Made by a program: the position numbers and the translations under genes. Below, piece by piece: positions 50,726-60,459 of a stretch of DNA of 64,000 nt. Each line of letters begins with the position of its first letter. Within the stretch, counting starts at the first letter, position 1. This DNA is from Comamonadaceae bacterium (GTDB taxonomy: Bacteria > Pseudomonadota > Gammaproteobacteria > Burkholderiales > Burkholderiaceae_C), in NCBI GenBank assembly GCA_009996515.1, contig JAACZV010000001.1, forward strand, positions 304,627 to 368,626, written 5' to 3'. The notes under the pieces were generated by a model. It was not told the origin of the DNA, did no database searches, and saw only the letters and a list, made by a program, of their open reading frames with translations.

Positions 50726-51814
50726 ATGAAATCCAAGAACCACGACGGCTCTATCGAGCGAGATCTTCAAGCCATGAAGGCCATGCGCCGCACCAGCGCC
50801 ATCGACTACATCAAGTGGACGGATGACGCAGAGTCGCTGAAGCACAAGCACCCTGCAATCAAGCGCCAAGGGCACCGTGCGACCATGCACGACCTTCGAG
50901 GCAGGGACCTCGTGGCGCTGCCACTGGCTATCCAGGACCGTCCGATTGCAGAGCTTGAACTCTCGATTGACTTCTATCCGGGCCGGACCGCAACGCGCAC
51001 TGCGACTCCCGAGTTGATGGCTGACTGTTACGAGGCGCTGTTTCGACGACTCGCCCCGTGGAAAAGCGGCCTGATCGCCGATCGAGTCGGTACCTGCGAC
51101 GGCAGCCCCCTCAGCAGGCAGATCTACAACGAGCCTGAGCCAAAGCGCGGCGAGTCGGGCGGTCTATTGATCTTGCACCGGCCGCTTGAAGATCGTGTGG
51201 GTGAGCTCCGGCGACCAACACTCGTCGCCGGCCGGCTCCAGTCGGAAACCATCTACTACGGCCACAAACTCAAAGAGTCCTGGGCGCACCTGCCAACTCC
51301 TCCCGAGGCAGCGGCTCAGGTGAAGCTGTACTGCAAGACCACCGACCTGGGCCAAGACCTTCCAGTATCCGAGTGGCGCGTTCGGGTCGAGGTCACGCTG
51401 AACCGCGCAGCACTGGCCCAGCAGGGAATCCGCCGAGTTGGGCATCTGGACCAGCGGGCACTGACCGCCGTCGCCGGCAAATTCATCCTGCTTGGTCAGA
51501 TGACCGGCAAGGAACTGTGTCTTCCCCGCATAGCGCGTACAGGACGACCTGGCGGTTGGATGGCCAGGGAAATGAATCGCCGCGAACGGCGAGCGCAGGC
51601 GCTGGCGATTGAACGGGCCGCCACGGAAGGCATGGTTTCGACCATGCCGAACGACCATCTCTTGAAATTCAAGACAGACCCCGCGTTGATGAAGATGGTG
51701 CGCGTGCCGGTCGCGGACTTCTTCAAGCAACAACGCAGGACGCTGAGCGCAGACATGCAAATCCTGAAAATCGCTGGACAAACTGGGCGGCAGGAGGCCC
51801 GGGGGCGTAAGTAA
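50726..51814 (+). CDS. Putative replication-initiator-like protein
   Basis: IAELELSIDFYPG...ETIYYGHK...QVKLYCKTTDLGQDLPVSEWRVRVEVTLNRAAL resembles plasmid/phage Rep proteins; family assignment tentative. Confidence 0.4.
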   Translation: MKSKNHDGSIERDLQAMKAMRRTSAIDYIKWTDDAESLKHKHPAIKRQGHRATMHDLRGRDLVALPLAIQDRPIAELELSIDFYPGRTATRTATPELMADCYEALFRRLAPWKSGLIADRVGTCDGSPLSRQIYNEPEPKRGESGGLLILHRPLEDRVGELRRPTLVAGRLQSETIYYGHKLKESWAHLPTPPEAAAQVKLYCKTTDLGQDLPVSEWRVRVEVTLNRAALAQQGIRRVGHLDQRALTAVAGKFILLGQMTGKELCLPRIARTGRPGGWMAREMNRRERRAQALAIERAATEGMVSTMPNDHLLKFKTDPALMKMVRVPVADFFKQQRRTLSADMQILKIAGQTGRQEARGRK

Positions 51815-52135
51815 GTGCTTGATTAGGTTGGAGGTCGAGCCCCCCAGGGGTTGACCTCTATAACTGTGGATTCCTGTGGCCCAGTGCTCCTGAGATCTTC
51901 CTGCTCTCAGCATCGGTCTCATCACCCCTGAGTCCCGACTTGAAGCCGTAGGTCTTAGAGCTGGCAAGCGGGCCCGAAGGGCCTGCTCTCCTTGACGGCG
52001 CCAGGGAAAGTGCTTTGCTTATAGACGCCACTCTGGGAACCCACCGTGCGCTTGCCATGGCCTGATCACCGACGCTATCCAGGCTCACCACCGGCCCTTC
52101 CTGCTTGACGCGGGCGACCGCCACGCAAGCCGATT

Positions 52136-53470
52136 TCAGCTGGGCCGCGGGCGTCGGCGCCTAGGCGGCGATGCGTTAGCACCGCCCTGTCGCAATCGTT
52201 CGAGCAGAACATCAGCGGGTTCATCCGCCGGGTCCTGCGGAACAAGTTCACCGCGAAAAGCTTTAGCCAATGCCGCCTGTTGTCCACGCGCTGCAGTCCG
52301 ACTTGCGACCCGGCACCGCGACTCGATCGCGCTCGCGGCTTCAAGTAATCGGTCGCATCGACGAACAATTTCGCGCTGTTCTTCAAAGCTGGGAAGCAGG
52401 AATTCGAAGTCTGCGAGCTTTTTGGCGTTGATATTCGATTGACTGACGCCGTCGGACTTGACGCGCCGGCAGTAGTCGCGCCCTGCAGGTGACCCCAGAC
52501 AGTAATTGAGGTATTCGGGCAGGAGGTCAGCACTGCATCGGACGCGGATCAGGTACCCCGCAAAGATGGCGGGCCGCTCGCCCTGGTACACCGCAGCCTT
52601 GCCGACCAGTTCAGGGCTGTTCGTGCGGTTGAACAGGACATCACCGGGCTCAAGTGCGTATCGCGCTACTTCCGTTTCATCCGACGTGTAGACCAAATCC
52701 GTCCAGTCCAACTTCCCACCCTGGATGTTGCCCATCCGGAGTACTGGCACGCGCCCCCGCGGGCTCGACTTTGCAGCAGACCCGTAGCCGAAGTCGTGAG
52801 CGACATCGCCCAATCGCACTGACTGCAGATCCGGCTGACCGTTCGCCTCACGCCAGTCTGCGGTTAGGCGACCTGTCGTAGCAGCGTGCATTACCGAATG
52901 CTTGAAGCGGTGCACGAGAGCACGAACACGATCAAGCCGGTCGCGGCAGGCGTCGATGCGGGCATGCATCGCGTCGAGCTTGTCGGCGATGCGTTGCTGT
53001 TCGGGGAGCGGCGGCAACGGTATCTCCGCAGCGCGTATCTGCTTCAGAACCAGGCGCTTGATCGCTGAGCCGGTCATGTTCCCTGTCATAGTCGAAACAG
53101 TGACTGGAGAATTCAGCCAGTGCTTCAAGAACTGCGGTAAAAGCAGATCCCTACGTGGCTTGAGCAATGCAACGCTGGAGAGCAAAGAAAACTGCTCTGC
53201 CAGGTGATTCACAGCGGCCAACCCTGTCGTAACACCATCCTTGATATACAGAACGTCACCCTGTTCGACAGGGCAGCGCTTGTAGATCGCCTCATGGGTC
53301 GCTCGGTCAACGTAGGTGATGTCGGAAAGGTCCAGGCCATGTTGCCTGATGTTTTTCGCGGTGACGTACTTGAAGTCACCAACTGGACAGTTCGGCGGAG
53401 AGTGGTGGGTTCCGTCGGTGACCAGGCTGCACGCCTGATCTAGCGCCACATGGATCCAGTGGTCGCTCAC
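52136..53470 (-). CDS. hsdS: Type I restriction-modification specificity subunit
   Basis: Two TRDs with LPPLPEQQRIADKLDAMHARIDACRDRLDRV and LPSFEEQREIVRRCDRLLEAA spacers. Confidence 0.95.
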   Translation of the reverse strand: MSDHWIHVALDQACSLVTDGTHHSPPNCPVGDFKYVTAKNIRQHGLDLSDITYVDRATHEAIYKRCPVEQGDVLYIKDGVTTGLAAVNHLAEQFSLLSSVALLKPRRDLLLPQFLKHWLNSPVTVSTMTGNMTGSAIKRLVLKQIRAAEIPLPPLPEQQRIADKLDAMHARIDACRDRLDRVRALVHRFKHSVMHAATTGRLTADWREANGQPDLQSVRLGDVAHDFGYGSAAKSSPRGRVPVLRMGNIQGGKLDWTDLVYTSDETEVARYALEPGDVLFNRTNSPELVGKAAVYQGERPAIFAGYLIRVRCSADLLPEYLNYCLGSPAGRDYCRRVKSDGVSQSNINAKKLADFEFLLPSFEEQREIVRRCDRLLEAASAIESRCRVASRTAARGQQAALAKAFRGELVPQDPADEPADVLLERLRQGGANASPPRRRRPRPS

Positions 53471-54906
53471 CCGTCCACCTCCGCACCCAGTTCAGCGAGG
53501 ATGGCCTCCAGCTCGGTCATTGCGTGCTCCAGTTCCTGCATGGCCTCCTGAGCCAGCGCGGCGGGTTCGGGCAGGTCGGCGGCATCCTCAGCGCTGTCGT
53601 CCTTGAGCCAGCTGATGTCCAGGCTGTCGCTGCGCTCGGCAATCTCTGCACGGGTGAAGCGGCGGAAGCGCCCGGTCTCGCCCTCGTCGATCCGGGGCGA
53701 CCGGCCGTCCGCCAGCTCACCATAGGCCGTGATGAACGGCTTCAGATGCTCCAGCGTAAACGGGGTGCGCTTGCCGAACTGCGGCATGTTCGCGCGCAGG
53801 TCGTACACCCAGACCTCGTCGGTGTTGCCCGTGGGCGTGCGGCCCTTCTCGAAAAACAGCACATTGGTCTTCACGCCCTGCGCGTAGAAGATGCCCGTGG
53901 GCAGGCGCAGGATGGTGTGCAGCCGGCACTTGTCCATCAGGTCGGCGCGAATCTGCCGGCCCACGTTGCCCTCGAACAGCACGTTGTCGGGCAGCACCAC
54001 GCCCGCGCGGCCACCCGGGTTGAGACCGCGGTAGATGTGCTGCAGGAAGGCGAACTGCTTGTTGCTGGTGGGATAGGTGAAGTCGCCCCGGGTGGGCAGG
54101 CCGCCACCCTTCTTGGTGCCGAAGGGTGGATTGGCCAGCACCACATCAGCGGGCGGCAGGCTCTCGCCCTCGCTGGAGAGCGTGCTGCCCACGCGCACGG
54201 GGCCCTGGCCGCTGCCCGTGATGTCGTGCAGCATGCAGTTCATCAGGGCGAGGCGCTGGGTGTCCGGCACCAGCTCCATGCCGATGAAGGCGTGCCGGCG
54301 CTGGAACTCCTGCTGATCAAGCGGCAGCGCGAAGAGGTCGTCGGTTTGCTGCTTGATGTAGTGGTCGGCGGCGATTAGGAAGCCGCCGGTGCCGGCGGCC
54401 GGGTCTTGGATCACCTCGCCCGGGCGGGGCTTGAGCACCTCCACCATCGCGCGGATCAGCGGGCGGGGCGTGAAGTATTGGCCGGCACCGCTCTTGGTCT
54501 CGGTGGCGTTCTTCTCCAGCAGGCCCTCATAGAGGTCGCCCAGGCCATCGGTGCGGGCGGTGTACCAGTCAAGGGCGTCGATGTTCTCCACCAGCTGTGC
54601 CAGGTGACGGGGCTCCTTGATGCTCGTGTTGCTGCCGGCGTAGACAGCGGCCACCAGAGGGTCGGGCGCGCGGGCCAGCACCAGCAGGCTGCTGCGGTAG
54701 TGGTCCAGTTGCTCCAGGCCATTGCGCTGCTTGAGGTCCGCCCAGCGCTGGCCAGCGGGCAGGCGATGCTCGGTCCCGGTCTCCTGAGCCATCTTCAGGA
54801 AGAGCAGCAGGGTCAGCTCAGTGACGTACTGGTGATAGGTGATGCCGTCATCCCGGAGGATGTCGCAGAGCGACCAGAGTTTCTGGACGATGTTGTGGGT
54901 GGACAT
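53467..54906 (-). CDS. hsdM: Type I restriction-modification DNA methyltransferase subunit
   Basis: GQYFTPRPLIRAMVEV; DPAAGTGGFLIAA; NPPFGTKKGG. Confidence 0.97.
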   Translation of the reverse strand: MSTHNIVQKLWSLCDILRDDGITYHQYVTELTLLLFLKMAQETGTEHRLPAGQRWADLKQRNGLEQLDHYRSSLLVLARAPDPLVAAVYAGSNTSIKEPRHLAQLVENIDALDWYTARTDGLGDLYEGLLEKNATETKSGAGQYFTPRPLIRAMVEVLKPRPGEVIQDPAAGTGGFLIAADHYIKQQTDDLFALPLDQQEFQRRHAFIGMELVPDTQRLALMNCMLHDITGSGQGPVRVGSTLSSEGESLPPADVVLANPPFGTKKGGGLPTRGDFTYPTSNKQFAFLQHIYRGLNPGGRAGVVLPDNVLFEGNVGRQIRADLMDKCRLHTILRLPTGIFYAQGVKTNVLFFEKGRTPTGNTDEVWVYDLRANMPQFGKRTPFTLEHLKPFITAYGELADGRSPRIDEGETGRFRRFTRAEIAERSDSLDISWLKDDSAEDAADLPEPAALAQEAMQELEHAMTELEAILAELGAEVDG

Positions 54907-54995
54907 GGAGAGGTTCAGGGGGCGCTCGCAGCGCGGGAAGAGACCTGGGTTGAGGTGAATGACGCGCCTATGGTCGGGTCGAGCAGCGTCGATGT

Positions 54996-57900
54996 TCAGG
55001 CGGCATCATTCCAGACCTCGTCCTCCAGGGCTGACAGCACTGCACGGCCTTGGCCCGCAAAGACCTGATCGATGGCCTTGAAGCCGCCGTAGCTGGCGTA
55101 GGCGCCGTGGTCGAAAGTGGCCTCGTCGACCGCTACCTTGTCCTTCAGGGTGGTGGCGATGCGTTCCAGCCACCGCAGTTGCGGAGCGGTCCAGGTCTGC
55201 CGGGCGCGCAGCCGCTCGACTGCACGGTCCACCCGGGTGGCGAAGGGCACCAGGGGCGACCCCAGCGCCGACTGACGGATGTAGCCCACGATGGTGGCGG
55301 CGACGTCTTCGTGACGGGCCTTCGCGAACGCAGTGCGCACCGCGGGTTCGGTGAACTGGTGACGGGCGAGCTCAACCAAAAGCGTGCGCAGGTGCTCGCC
55401 GGTCAGCTCGCGCGGGCGAGTGAGCACGATGTCGAGTGCGGCGATGCGGTTGACGTTGTCGCGAATGAAGGCATGGAAGGCGGACAGGTAGTCCTCGGGG
55501 CGCTGGTAGCTACCCCAGCCGTGCTCCACGGACAACAGTTGGTCTTGGTGTGGCGCCAGCACCATGTCGACGCCGGCGCTGGGCGCGGTGTCGGTGCGCA
55601 GCGCCAGCAAGGCGCCACCGTGCTGACCTAAGAACGCGCGCAGGTCGTCCAGCGGCATGGCCCTGAGCAGGGCTGCGAGCTGACGCGGGTCCCGTCCGGT
55701 GAGAAGCTGTAGCTGCTGCAGCGCCTGCTGAACCTCCGGACGCTGTCCGGCCAGCCGGTGCGCGCGATTGAGCAGGTTGCGCACCCGCACCAGCACCTGG
55801 TCGCGCACCTGGTCGGCGTGGGTGATCTGCTGCTGCGTGCGGGGGTGCAGGCCGATGACGGTGGCGGCCGCTGCGGGGTCTTGCAGCTCCTGGATCAACT
55901 GGGCCAGCGGAATGTTGGCGTTCTGCACGACCGGGCGCATGGTGTTGACGGCATCCAACGCAGCGTAGAGGTCCACTGCGTCGAAGATGCGGAAGTACTC
56001 CTTGCCGATCTGGGGGCACAGCCGCGTGGCCCGGCCCAGCATCTGTTCGTACAGGATGCGGCTGCGCACCCGACGAAGGAACACGATGTTCGCGATGCGG
56101 GGAACGTCGATGCCGGTTGACAAGAGATCAACCGTCACCGCGATCTTCGGCAGCGCTTCGTTCTTGAAGAGGCGGATCAACTCGTCGGGCCGGTCAGCGC
56201 GGCCGGTGATCTTCAGAACGGTCTTTGCATGAACGGGACCGTGCTCGCGCTCCAAGGCGTCGGTCAGCAGTCGCACCACGAGATCGGCATGCTGGTCGTT
56301 TGCGCAGAAGACCAGGGTCTTCTCTTCGCCAAACGGGTCGAGTTGCCGGGCCAGCTCTTCGCAGACCACGCGATTGAAGTCGGGCGTCAGCACGAGGCGG
56401 TTGAAGTGATCGACCTCGTAATCCACCTCATCGGGCAGCACGCGTTCTTCGGAGCTGCCCAGCGTGTTGAGCACCGTGACCGTTTCACCGCTGTCGAAGT
56501 GGATGCCATTGGCCGCCAGCAGCGTGCGCATGCGGATGGGCGGGAGATGGTCCACCAGCCAGCCGTCGATGACGGCTTCCTGGTAGGTATAGGTGTAGAC
56601 CGGGTTCCCGAAGATCTGCGTGGTGTGTTGCGCGGGCGTGGCCGTCAGCGCGATCTTGACGGCGTCGAACTGATCCAGCACCCGGCGGTAGGCAGAGATG
56701 TAGTCGCCCTCATCGCGGAACTGCAGTTCGCCCTCGCCCATCTCGCGGTCAAGGATGTAGCCGCGGTGGGCTTCATCGATGATGATGCAGTCGTAGCGGT
56801 CGATGGGCATGCTGCCCGTGTCGTCACTGCCGAACAGGCGCCGAACCATGCCCTGGACTGTCGCCACGTGGACCTTGGTCGCGGCGTCGGGGGTGATGTC
56901 GGCCAGTTCCTTGAGCTCGTAAATCTCGGTGAAGCGCCGGTTCTGCTCCAGTCGGGCGTCCTTGAAGGCGTTCTGAGCCTGCTCACCCAGGGATGACCGA
57001 TCGACCAGGAACAGGACACGTCGGAACCGCTGTGCCTTGAGCAAGCGGTAGATCAAGCCAATGACCGTGCGCGTCTTGCCCGTGCCGGTGGCCATGGCGA
57101 CCAACGCCTGGCGGTCTCCACGGGCGACAGCCGCCTCGACCGCTTGCACCGCACGCACCTGGTAGTCACGCAGGTTCAGATATCCAAAGGGCTCCGCGGC
57201 GAGTTGCCGTTCAGCAGCATCCACGTCCTGACCCAGCAGCGCCAACAAGCCGTCCGGCGTATGCCAGCCAGCCAGCGCGCCGGCGTGATTGCTGGACCGC
57301 CTCAGGTCTCTGAACCACACGCCACTGCGTGTCTCGAACTGACGGTGGTAGCCCCGCCCGTTACTTGCGTAGACAAAGGGCACCCGGTAGTGCGTAGCGC
57401 CCTCGACGACGCTTGCCTGAGCGGGCCAGCCAGCGAAGCTCGCAGCTTGCTCCTCAGGCCAGTTCAGAGGTCTCGCGAACTCGCCACCGTGAAGCGAGTT
57501 GAACCCCAAGCTGTAGCGCTCCGCCTGCCCGATAACGGCTGACACGTCCGTGCTGAACTTCTTGGCCTCAACGACCGCAATCGCCCGCAGACCATGGAAA
57601 AGCACATAGTCAGCTGGGCCAGAGGCAGTGGGCCACTCCGCAATAGCCATGCATCGGTCGCGCTCCGGCCGGACGCCCTTTCCAAAGCGCAGCTCGGTGG
57701 AGTCCGCCTCCCAACCTGCATCACGCAGTTGACGATCGATGAGCGTGCGGGTCTCCGTCTCATCCAGGTCGATCTCCCGGGTCGCGCGGGCCATCGCCTG
57801 CGCAGCGCTCTCGTTGGCTGCTACAAAACCAAGAGCGGTCCCGGCAAGCCCTTCCATGCGGCTGTCGGAGGCCAGCAAAGCAATCCGTGCATCGAATTCG

Positions 57901-58538
57901 GCTTGCAACCGCTTGCGCTCCGCCTCCTCCGCCTGGGCGAGCTGCTCCCACACCTGCCGCTCACCCGCCTGATGCTCCGCGACAGCCTGCATTTGGTGCC
58001 GCTGCTGACGCTCGGACTCCACCTCCGCCTGCGCTGCATGAAGAGCAACCTGCAGACGCTGAAGATCCTCAGCTTGGCGTCGCACCACGTCCTCGTACAA
58101 GACGACGGTCGGCATGACGAACGGGCCGGGCCTGAAAGCAGGCCCTGGATTGCGAAACGCCCGGTAGAACCAGATGCCCAGTTGCCGAGCGATGCGAAGA
58201 GCATCAGCAGCGCCGCGTGCTTCGGTCTGGAAGTTGTGCACGCCGTTGTTGCCATGGCTTCGCAGCAAGTGCAGCATGGACATTACATCGCCATCCAACA
58301 CTTGGCGCCTGCGAAGCTCCGTGAGCAGGTCCGCCTGACTGCGGTCTCCACCCACCATGAATCCATGGACTGCAGCCACGTGCTGAGCCACCGCTTCTCC
58401 AAACTGACGGAGCTTCAACAGGCAGGCATTCGGGTCCGCATGGCAGTAGCGCTCCGCTGAGGCCCCGAGTTGCGCCAACAGCGGATCATCACGTTCGAGG
58501 AACGCGAAGTTTGCAGATGAAGTCGCCTGCGTCGGCAT
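54996..58538 (-). CDS. hsdR: Type I restriction endonuclease subunit R (EcoEI-like)
   Basis: VVEAKKF nuclease motif; MATGTGKTRT; IIDEAHRG; MLGRATRL; N-terminal DUF4145-like helical domain. Confidence 0.96.
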   Translation of the reverse strand: MPTQATSSANFAFLERDDPLLAQLGASAERYCHADPNACLLKLRQFGEAVAQHVAAVHGFMVGGDRSQADLLTELRRRQVLDGDVMSMLHLLRSHGNNGVHNFQTEARGAADALRIARQLGIWFYRAFRNPGPAFRPGPFVMPTVVLYEDVVRRQAEDLQRLQVALHAAQAEVESERQQRHQMQAVAEHQAGERQVWEQLAQAEEAERKRLQAEFDARIALLASDSRMEGLAGTALGFVAANESAAQAMARATREIDLDETETRTLIDRQLRDAGWEADSTELRFGKGVRPERDRCMAIAEWPTASGPADYVLFHGLRAIAVVEAKKFSTDVSAVIGQAERYSLGFNSLHGGEFARPLNWPEEQAASFAGWPAQASVVEGATHYRVPFVYASNGRGYHRQFETRSGVWFRDLRRSSNHAGALAGWHTPDGLLALLGQDVDAAERQLAAEPFGYLNLRDYQVRAVQAVEAAVARGDRQALVAMATGTGKTRTVIGLIYRLLKAQRFRRVLFLVDRSSLGEQAQNAFKDARLEQNRRFTEIYELKELADITPDAATKVHVATVQGMVRRLFGSDDTGSMPIDRYDCIIIDEAHRGYILDREMGEGELQFRDEGDYISAYRRVLDQFDAVKIALTATPAQHTTQIFGNPVYTYTYQEAVIDGWLVDHLPPIRMRTLLAANGIHFDSGETVTVLNTLGSSEERVLPDEVDYEVDHFNRLVLTPDFNRVVCEELARQLDPFGEEKTLVFCANDQHADLVVRLLTDALEREHGPVHAKTVLKITGRADRPDELIRLFKNEALPKIAVTVDLLSTGIDVPRIANIVFLRRVRSRILYEQMLGRATRLCPQIGKEYFRIFDAVDLYAALDAVNTMRPVVQNANIPLAQLIQELQDPAAAATVIGLHPRTQQQITHADQVRDQVLVRVRNLLNRAHRLAGQRPEVQQALQQLQLLTGRDPRQLAALLRAMPLDDLRAFLGQHGGALLALRTDTAPSAGVDMVLAPHQDQLLSVEHGWGSYQRPEDYLSAFHAFIRDNVNRIAALDIVLTRPRELTGEHLRTLLVELARHQFTEPAVRTAFAKARHEDVAATIVGYIRQSALGSPLVPFATRVDRAVERLRARQTWTAPQLRWLERIATTLKDKVAVDEATFDHGAYASYGGFKAIDQVFAGQGRAVLSALEDEVWNDAA

Positions 58539-58773
58539 GTGGCCTGATCTCGCGGTCCGCAGGTATGGTCCTGCTGGCCCGCCCCCTCCCTAGAAGCTGC
58601 CCCCTAGCATGGTAGTTCAGCTCACTACGCGCGCGCCGAGAGTTGAAGGCTGGCCGGCTGATCCATGTGGAGCGGCCGGCGCGGCGACTACAAGGCATAC
58701 CTTGCCAGACCCCTCACCGCCCAAATCGGAAATTCGAATTCAGGGCGAGGGAGGAGCCTCAATACCGATTGCT

Positions 58774-58804
58774 GGCAATAAGTAATTACATACTTATTAC
58801 TGCC
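58774..58804. promoter_or_regulatory. AT-rich inverted repeat, possible operator, in R-M upstream region
   Basis: GGCAATAAGTAattacaTACTTATTACTGCC. Confidence 0.35.
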
Positions 58805-58922
58805 AACCAACATCCAGGATAGTAACTCTTCTTCGAAAGCAAATGCGTACCCACCCTATGGAAAGAAGATTAATCGCGTGCGACGATGGCCGGAATATTG
58901 AAATTCCCGAGGGCATAACGCC

Positions 58923-59405
58923 ATGGTCTGCCAAATCCCGCGCACGCCCAAGGGGCTTGCCGCGCGCATTGAGAAGATGTCGCACCCCTATCTTGGTGAG
59001 GGTATCGCGGACTGCACTCAGCGATTTCAGCAAGCCAGCATTGCGGTCGCTGAAGCTCGGTTGGAAGAATGGGACCTCCGGGCTGGGTTTGCCGATGCCA
59101 TCCTATGGTATGTGACCGGCGTTCGATGTCTCGTGGGAATGCCGCACTGGGACACGCAGATACAGCAAATCATTGAGAACTGCTGGGTGGAGACGCCACT
59201 GAATCAAGCCACCGTAAACGTGATAGCCGCAGCCCTTGCAGCCCGCACCGGTGACGAGAGGGCACGGATGATCGTGCTCCTCCATGAAAACCTATTCCAG
59301 GTCCACCTGAGAGAGGTCTGGTTAAAGGTTCAGCGATGGGCGGACGAACTGCTGCAAGAGGCTCAGCGGTTGTGGGAAGACCGTCCGGACCTGAGACGAC
59401 ACTAG
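58923..59405 (+). CDS. Hypothetical protein, divergent from R-M operon (start uncertain)
   Basis: 160-aa ORF with coding-like composition (GIADCTQRFQQASIAVAEARLEEWDLRAGFADAILWYVTGVRCLVG...). Confidence 0.5.
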   Translation: MVCQIPRTPKGLAARIEKMSHPYLGEGIADCTQRFQQASIAVAEARLEEWDLRAGFADAILWYVTGVRCLVGMPHWDTQIQQIIENCWVETPLNQATVNVIAAALAARTGDERARMIVLLHENLFQVHLREVWLKVQRWADELLQEAQRLWEDRPDLRRH

Positions 59406-59996
59406 GGAAGCCGTTGGTCTTAGGTTTGATCGCATTGCGCGAGGGCCATGCTCTTGTCGTCGGCGCCGCCTTTTGGCGACCTGCTTATAGGCTGAGATGC
59501 TTGCAGTCCCGGACAGGCGCATACTCAAATGTATGTATTTGGACGCATGTCTACGGGCCCTGCAGGCCGTCTGAATACAGGGCGTGTGCACTGACTGAAG
59601 CGTGCGCATCCAGCACAATCCCACTGAGAATCCCTCGCATCTTTGCCCCGCAGAGGATTTCGCGTCACATGTTGACGAGCAGCGAGGGAAGGCCGCAGGC
59701 ACCACGATGAATACCGCCTTACCGAGAGTTACGGTTATGGTTTTGAGTGTCAATCCTCACTCGAAACCTGTTGTATCGTGCCGAACAGCTTCAGCACATA
59801 CCGCGCGGGTTGAAGACTGCGCAGGCCATGGCATCTTTGTATTGTGCTCGGCAGAATTTCTGTAAGTTCGGCAGCGTCGAAGATGTTCAACATGCGCGAG
59901 CGCTCATAACATTTCCTGCCATGGCGCCAACTCGCTTATATCGACCGGGCGCCGCTACGCGCTCTTTCGCCCTCTTCATCGAGAACGGCCAGCAGC

Positions 59997-60170
59997 ATGG
60001 AAGTGGAAGTTGAGATCGATGACGATCTCTTCGAGGCCGCACGGGAACTGGCTGGTCCCGGAGTGGACGACACGGAAATCCTGCACGAGGCCCTGAGAAT
60101 ATTCATCGAGGCACAGATGAACAAGCGCCACATGGAAATGCAGAGCCCTCCTTCTCCGCCGTCTGAATAG
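59997..60170 (+). CDS. VapB-like antitoxin, apparently orphan
   Basis: 57 aa: MEVEVEIDDDLFEAARELAGPGVDDTEILHEALRIFIEAQMNKRHMEMQSPPSPPSE*; RHH-type VapB-like; below the ORF-track size cutoff. Confidence 0.6.
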   Translation: MEVEVEIDDDLFEAARELAGPGVDDTEILHEALRIFIEAQMNKRHMEMQSPPSPPSE

Positions 60171-60245
60171 CCTCGGGAACGGCTGTGGCCTGGCGGTCTG
60201 CGCTCGAACCGGTAGAAGTCCCTGGGGGCTAGAAGCCGGAGTAGA

Positions 60246-60449
60246 TCAGCGCTCCTTGTTGAACTCGACGTTGGCCCAGCGCACCAACGGCGTCGCCTCG
60301 ATCACCGCGCTCGCCTCACGACGAGCCGCCTCAAACCCAGCATAGGTGGTCGCTTTCGTCGACGCGAAATCCGGTAGCGGCCGCTCAAGGTGCTTGATCT
60401 CGACTTTTTGCTGTGCAGGCGGGGTCGCCAAAATTTGATATTCGTCCAT
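60246..60449 (-). CDS. 67-aa hypothetical protein coupled to Ntn-hydrolase gene
   Basis: ATG at 60449 lies 10 nt after the upstream stop, with an AGGA RBS; MDEYQILATPPAQQKVEIKHLERPLPDFASTKATTYAGFEAARREASAVIEATPLVRWANVEFNKER. Confidence 0.6.
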   Translation of the reverse strand: MDEYQILATPPAQQKVEIKHLERPLPDFASTKATTYAGFEAARREASAVIEATPLVRWANVEFNKER

Positions 60450-60459
60450 GACTGATCCT

